NCBI GenBank assembly: GCA_018712905.1
Contig: DVGD01000201.1
Coordinates: 1 to 9,874, forward strand
Reading direction: 5' to 3'
DNA from: Candidatus Avoscillospira stercoripullorum
Lineage (GTDB): Bacteria; Bacillota; Clostridia; Oscillospirales; Oscillospiraceae
Length of the DNA stretch: 9,874 nt
The notes beneath the pieces were generated by a model. That model searched no databases. It was not told where the DNA came from and was given only the letters and a program-made list of their open reading frames with translations. The stretch's first letter is position 1. Each line of letters opens with the position of its first letter. This document shows positions 7,538 to 9,874 of the stretch, in pieces. The position numbers and the translations under genes were made by a program.

Positions 7538-8145
7538 GCGGTGATCCCAGCCTTTTCAAACTGCTTTTTCATCAGCTTTCCACCAATCCAACCACTGAAC
7601 GCAGCAATCGCCAGCGTTCCGATAATGATGACAGCCAACAGCCAGGAGGGCGCAGACGCGCTCATTGTGTCAATATAGGACTGTTCCGTGCCGTTTTCCA
7701 GCATCGTGCTGGCCCAGCCTTGCGGATCAATAAAAAACACCACATAGGTGTAAACGCCGCCCAGCGACATCAGCATATAGGACAGCAGATTGACCGCCTT
7801 ATTGCGGTAATCTCCCGCGCCAGCTACCAGATCGGCGATAATTCCCATTCCGATATAGCCTAAAGAAAAAGCCCAGTGCATTCCGGTAACGAACCAGATG
7901 ATCCCCATAATGATACCAAGAATGGTGACGCTCCACCGCTTCTGCACCTTGGCGATCATCAGAAGATATACAGGGCCGCACAGCAATGCTGCACCCATCG
8001 GCATATAGAATGTCAAAACCGGGTTTGGTGCAAAGAAAATACCACCGATCATGGTAAACACCAAGAAAATTGCGCTGAAAATGCCGGTTGTCACAAGATC
8101 CTTGATAGTGAGACTCTTTTTTGCGGGATTGATTTGATTGCTCAT
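7534..8145 (-). CDS. ECF transporter S component, MptD (Trep_Strep) family
   Basis: A 203-residue, very hydrophobic protein with about six membrane segments (roughly 20-40, 43-65, 71-88, 91-110, 117-138 and 166-190). After a short polar N-terminus it has LVTTGIFSAIFLVFTMIGG, GAALLCGPVYLLMIAKV and YIGMGIIADLVAGAGDYRN, the layout I associate with the MptD/Trep_Strep family of ECF S components. S components bind the substrate in the membrane and define transport specificity. The substrate of this family is not established to my knowledge; a metal chelate is inferred from the AraC and ABC neighbours. The ATG at 8143-8145 was chosen over an upstream in-frame start (8166) because AGGAGG sits 6 bases before it. 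It is the first gene of the S-T-A operon, divergent from AraC-2. Confidence 0.85.
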   Translation of the reverse strand: MSNQINPAKKSLTIKDLVTTGIFSAIFLVFTMIGGIFFAPNPVLTFYMPMGAALLCGPVYLLMIAKVQKRWSVTILGIIMGIIWFVTGMHWAFSLGYIGMGIIADLVAGAGDYRNKAVNLLSYMLMSLGGVYTYVVFFIDPQGWASTMLENGTEQSYIDTMSASAPSWLLAVIIIGTLAIAAFSGWIGGKLMKKQFEKAGITA

Positions 8146-8170
8146 GTTGATCCTCCTATTTTGCAATGCG

Positions 8171-8199
8171 TTGACTTTATGAGATAGGTATGCTATCCT
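8171..8199 (+). promoter_or_regulatory. Promoter of AraC-2 (sigma-A type)
   Basis: TTGACT (8171-8176), a 17-base spacer and TATCCT (8194-8199) point toward AraC-2. The arrangement relative to the GTTAG dyad matches the AraC-1 promoter: the dyad begins just after the -10. The -10 matches consensus at four of six bases. Confidence 0.4.
8183..8197. repeat. Second dyad, GATAG-N5-CTATC, within the AraC-2 promoter
   Basis: GATAG (8183-8187) and CTATC (8193-8197) are perfect inverted arms around GTATG, covering the spacer and part of the -10 of the AraC-2 promoter. It has no counterpart in the AraC-1 region. It could be a further operator or chance. Confidence 0.3.
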
Positions 8200-8200
8200 T

Positions 8201-8220
8201 TGGTTAGATGTGGCTAACCA
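8201..8220. promoter_or_regulatory. Dyad operator candidate TGGTTAG-N6-CTAACCA (copy 2)
   Basis: A perfect inverted repeat with 7-base arms and ATGTGG between them. The inner GTTAG/CTAAC arms and the 6-base spacing equal the copy at 4121-4136. It touches the end of a minus-strand TATAAT (8225-8220) and lies just after the AraC-2 -10, so bound protein could block both divergent promoters. Confidence 0.65.
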
Positions 8221-8248
8221 TTATATATAATTACACCATGTTTAATCT
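8220..8248 (-). promoter_or_regulatory. Tentative promoter of the ECF operon
   Basis: On the minus strand a perfect TATAAT occupies 8225-8220. The hexamer 17 bases upstream (AGATTA, 8248-8243) is a poor -35, as expected for an activator-dependent promoter. The predicted start falls inside the GTTAG dyad, and the 21-bp repeats lie roughly 60-100 bases upstream. Confidence 0.35.
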
Positions 8249-8271
8249 GCTTTCAATCATTTGGAGTAAGG

Positions 8272-8312
8272 TTCGTCTTATCATTTCAAAAATTCGTCTA
8301 ATCATTGCAAAA
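8272..8312. repeat. Tandem direct repeat with 21-bp period upstream of AraC-2 (putative AraC-type binding site)
   Basis: TTCGTCTTATCATTTCAAAA (8272-8291) recurs as TTCGTCTAATCATTGCAAAA (8293-8312), two differences in 20 and an offset of exactly 21 bases. A third, partial ATCATTT lies at 8256-8262. The core GTCTNAT resembles GGCTGAT in the repeat before AraC-1. The distance from the GTTAG dyad is 72 bases here and 71 there. Confidence 0.6.
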
Positions 8313-8334
8313 CAAGGGAGGCGTATCTATTGTA

Positions 8335-9300
8335 ATGACCGGTATCATCGAGCAATACTATGCGCCATTACTGAAAAAGCACGGTTTTGTACCGGAACCA
8401 GATAATGATCAGTATGGTCCTCTGGGGCTTTGCTGGAAGCTATCTCCGGAAGTTGGCGAAGGTTCCTATTGGACCTACGGGCAAAGGGATCTGTTCGACA
8501 TCAAGATACATAACTTCTCTTTCAATAAGGATTTTATGCTGGAATTTGATCTCCCGGAATGTCTCAGTATTACCCGTTACGATTCCATCTCCGGTGAAGA
8601 GTTGTCTCCGTATCGCCGGTTGTCAGCCGGATGTATCAAGACCTATGTGGGCGGATACAAGCCATATCAAGTAATCGTCCACAAAAATATACCGGTTCGA
8701 TCCATAGGCATCGAGATCACCCCTGCATATTATGAGGATTATTTGAAAAAACAGTATCCGGAAGAATATCGGAATCCCATCGAGGCTTTTCGGGAAATCG
8801 ACCAAACAACAGATTTCCCGGAAATGTACCGGCTTCTATCAGAACTACAGAGCTACCGTGGAACCGGAATTGCAGCTAAACTCTATTATGAGAGCAAGGT
8901 AGCCGAGGCGCTCTCTCTGGTGGTTGAATATCAAAAAAAGCGTTCAGTTTCAGATCACAAACTGGTTTCTCAGGATTTGGAACGGATACAAACCGTAGCG
9001 GCCTATTTGAGTGATCATTACGCTGGTGAAGTACCCATAGAACGTCTGGCACAAATCGCCTGCATGGGTACGACAAAACTCAAAAGCAGCTTCAAGAAGG
9101 TCTATGGCTGCACGATCACAGAGTATATACAGCAGCGCCGCATGAGTCAGGCAGAATATCTGCTGGCTCATACCGATCTGCAAATTGGTCAGATTGCTCA
9201 AACGATAGGATATTCTACATCCAGCCGGTTTGCGGAACTGTTTCGAAGAAGCACCGGCCTGCTCCCGCTGGAGTACAGGAAAATGGCAAAGCGAAAGTGA
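8335..9300 (+). CDS. AraC-family transcriptional regulator ('AraC-2'), likely activator of the divergent ECF operon
   Basis: A 321-residue paralogue of AraC-1, similar along its whole length: HGF.P.P, YG..GLCW, WTYGQ.DL..IKIH, SISGEE.SP.RRL, IG.EITPAYY and FPEM all match. The DNA-binding domain covers about 205-316, with helix-turn-helix 1 near 236-258 (IERLAQIACMGTTKLKSSF) and 2 near 283-301 (IGQIAQTIGYSTSSRFAELF), then EYRK. The start is uncertain. ATG 8335 aligns within two residues of the AraC-1 start, but the ribosome site AGGGAGG (8315-8321) is 13 bases away. An in-frame ATT at 8329 would have ideal spacing, and TTG 8305 has no ribosome site before it. The gene is divergent from the ECF operon and convergent with the ABC gene at 9375. 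By analogy with YbtA it would sense the imported ligand and activate the ECF operon; this is inferred. Confidence 0.9.
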   Translation: MTGIIEQYYAPLLKKHGFVPEPDNDQYGPLGLCWKLSPEVGEGSYWTYGQRDLFDIKIHNFSFNKDFMLEFDLPECLSITRYDSISGEELSPYRRLSAGCIKTYVGGYKPYQVIVHKNIPVRSIGIEITPAYYEDYLKKQYPEEYRNPIEAFREIDQTTDFPEMYRLLSELQSYRGTGIAAKLYYESKVAEALSLVVEYQKKRSVSDHKLVSQDLERIQTVAAYLSDHYAGEVPIERLAQIACMGTTKLKSSFKKVYGCTITEYIQQRRMSQAEYLLAHTDLQIGQIAQTIGYSTSSRFAELFRRSTGLLPLEYRKMAKRK

Positions 9301-9334
9301 TACAAAGCCAAAATCCAAAGAATCATTCCAAAAC

Positions 9335-9378
9335 AGTACGAGGGGAGGCAGATATACCTCCCCTCGTACTTATTTTAT
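9335..9378. terminator. Bidirectional intrinsic terminator between AraC-2 and the convergent ABC gene
   Basis: Arms at 9335-9348 and 9357-9370 are perfectly complementary over 14 bases, with an 8-base loop. On + the tail is TATTTTAT; on minus it is GTTTTGG. It lies 34 bases after the AraC-2 stop and 4 bases beyond the stop of the minus-strand ABC gene at 9375, so it can end both transcripts. Confidence 0.85.
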
Positions 9379-9874
9379 ATCCGCCAGCCCTCAGCCCGCT
9401 GTCGGATCTCGATAAAGTTCCGGTAAGTTCCCTCCTGGCTCATCAGCTCCTGATGGGTACCATGCTGAGCAATGCGCCCATCCTCCACCACTAAAATCCG
9501 GTCAGCATTCTGGATCGTAGCCAGACGGTGGGCGATGGTGATGATAGTCTTTCCCCGCACCAGAGCAGAGAGCGCCTCCTGGATCTCATGCTCATTCTCC
9601 GGGTCCACGCTGGCGGTGGCCTCATCGAGAATGATGATGGGGGCATCCTTCAGCAGGCACCGGGCAATGGAAATCCGCTGCTTTTCTCCGCCGGAAAGGT
9701 TGGAACCGCCCTCTCCCACTATGGTGTCATACCCTTGGGGCAGCGCCATGATAAAGTCATGGCAGCGGGCCGCTTTAGCTGCAGCGATCACATCCTCCTC
9801 GACAGCATCCGGACGGCCAAAACGGATGTTATTGCGGATGGTGTCGTGGAACAGATACACATTCTGAAATACCA
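9375..9874 (-). CDS. Exporter-fold ABC half-transporter, C-terminal ATPase part (cut by window end)
   Basis: About 165 residues are visible, from the Q-loop (VFQNVYLFHDTIRNNI) to the C-terminus. They contain the signature LSGGEKQ, Walker B IIILDEATASVD with catalytic Glu, and the switch His in IAHRLATI; Walker A and the membrane domain lie beyond the window. The gene runs off the right edge in frame, so the GTG near 9860 is not a start. The ATPase type (LSGGEKQRISIARC, DPENE) is that of half-transporters such as the pair at 602-4067. It ends directly at the terminator shared with AraC-2. It may be the last gene of a third transporter operon in this island; its partner and substrate are out of view. 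Confidence 0.9.
   Translation of the reverse strand, partial: VFQNVYLFHDTIRNNIRFGRPDAVEEDVIAAAKAARCHDFIMALPQGYDTIVGEGGSNLSGGEKQRISIARCLLKDAPIIILDEATASVDPENEHEIQEALSALVRGKTIITIAHRLATIQNADRILVVEDGRIAQHGTHQELMSQEGTYRNFIEIRQRAEGWRI

Larger units (their letters stand above)
8146..8334. promoter_or_regulatory. Divergent control region between the ECF operon and AraC-2
   Basis: This 189-base AT-rich region repeats the arrangement at 4068-4236. It contains the S-component ribosome site (8152-8157), the AraC-2 promoter (8171-8199), a GATAG dyad (8183-8197), the GTTAG-N6-CTAAC dyad (8201-8220), a likely minus-strand promoter (8220-8248), the 21-bp-period repeat (8272-8312) and the AraC-2 ribosome site (8315-8321). 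Confidence 0.7.

Noticed and set aside
8305..8334. TTG at 8305 as the AraC-2 start
   Set aside because: No ribosome site precedes it, it lies inside the second 21-bp repeat, and the only good ribosome site (8315-8321) is downstream of it.
9335..9370. The long perfect inverted repeat as a mobile-element end
   Set aside because: It sits between two convergent stop codons with T-rich tails and an 8-base loop, which a bidirectional terminator explains; no transposase is nearby.
1..9874. CRISPR array, tRNA, rRNA or insertion sequence
   Set aside because: No regularly spaced repeats beyond the two-copy 21-bp repeats, no tRNA-like cloverleaf and no transposase motifs were noticed on reading.

Overview
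The window looks like a metal or metallophore acquisition island from a low- to mid-GC Firmicute, most likely a gut-type clostridium (Oscillospiraceae or Lachnospiraceae-like). This is inferred from the strong AGGAGG-type ribosome sites, the MptD-type ECF transporter, short hairpin terminators and tightly overlapping operon genes. No rRNA, tRNA, CRISPR array, transposase or integrase was seen.

Layout, left to right: (1) the 3' end of an AraC-family regulator on + (1-196) with a terminator-like hairpin at its stop; (2) about 400 bases without a recognisable gene, carrying the minus-strand terminator of the next operon; (3) a minus-strand pair of exporter-fold ABC half-transporters, 4067 down to 602, whose genes overlap by 8 bases; (4) a divergent AraC-family regulator on + (4237-5241), here 'AraC-1'; (5) a minus-strand ECF operon, 8145 down to 5295, in the order S component, T component, fused double ATPase, with two 4-base ATGA overlaps; (6) a second divergent AraC-family regulator on + (8335-9300), 'AraC-2', clearly paralogous to AraC-1; (7) the 3' end of another minus-strand ABC half-transporter (9375 to the window end), convergent with AraC-2 across a 14-bp-stem terminator.

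The unit 'AraC-type regulator facing away from an importer operon' occurs twice. The two divergent intergenic regions share the same layout: a TTGAC-type promoter reading into the araC gene, a GTTAG-N6-CTAAC dyad just downstream of its -10, and, 71-72 bp further on, a tandem direct repeat with a 21-bp period just before the araC start. The dyad half-sites resemble those of the DtxR/IdeR iron-repressor family, but with unusual spacing. The 21-bp tandem repeats are the kind of site AraC-family activators bind.

Working model (inference): an iron-type repressor at the dyad and a ligand-sensing AraC activator at the repeats jointly control each transporter, as Fur and YbtA do for yersiniabactin uptake by YbtPQ. 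The exporter-fold ABC pair would be the siderophore-type importer and the ECF module would take up a related small ligand. No siderophore biosynthesis genes lie in the window, so scavenging of foreign metallophores is possible. The ECF/AraC-2 block is more AT-rich than the flanking ABC/AraC-1 block, which suggests a mosaic origin.
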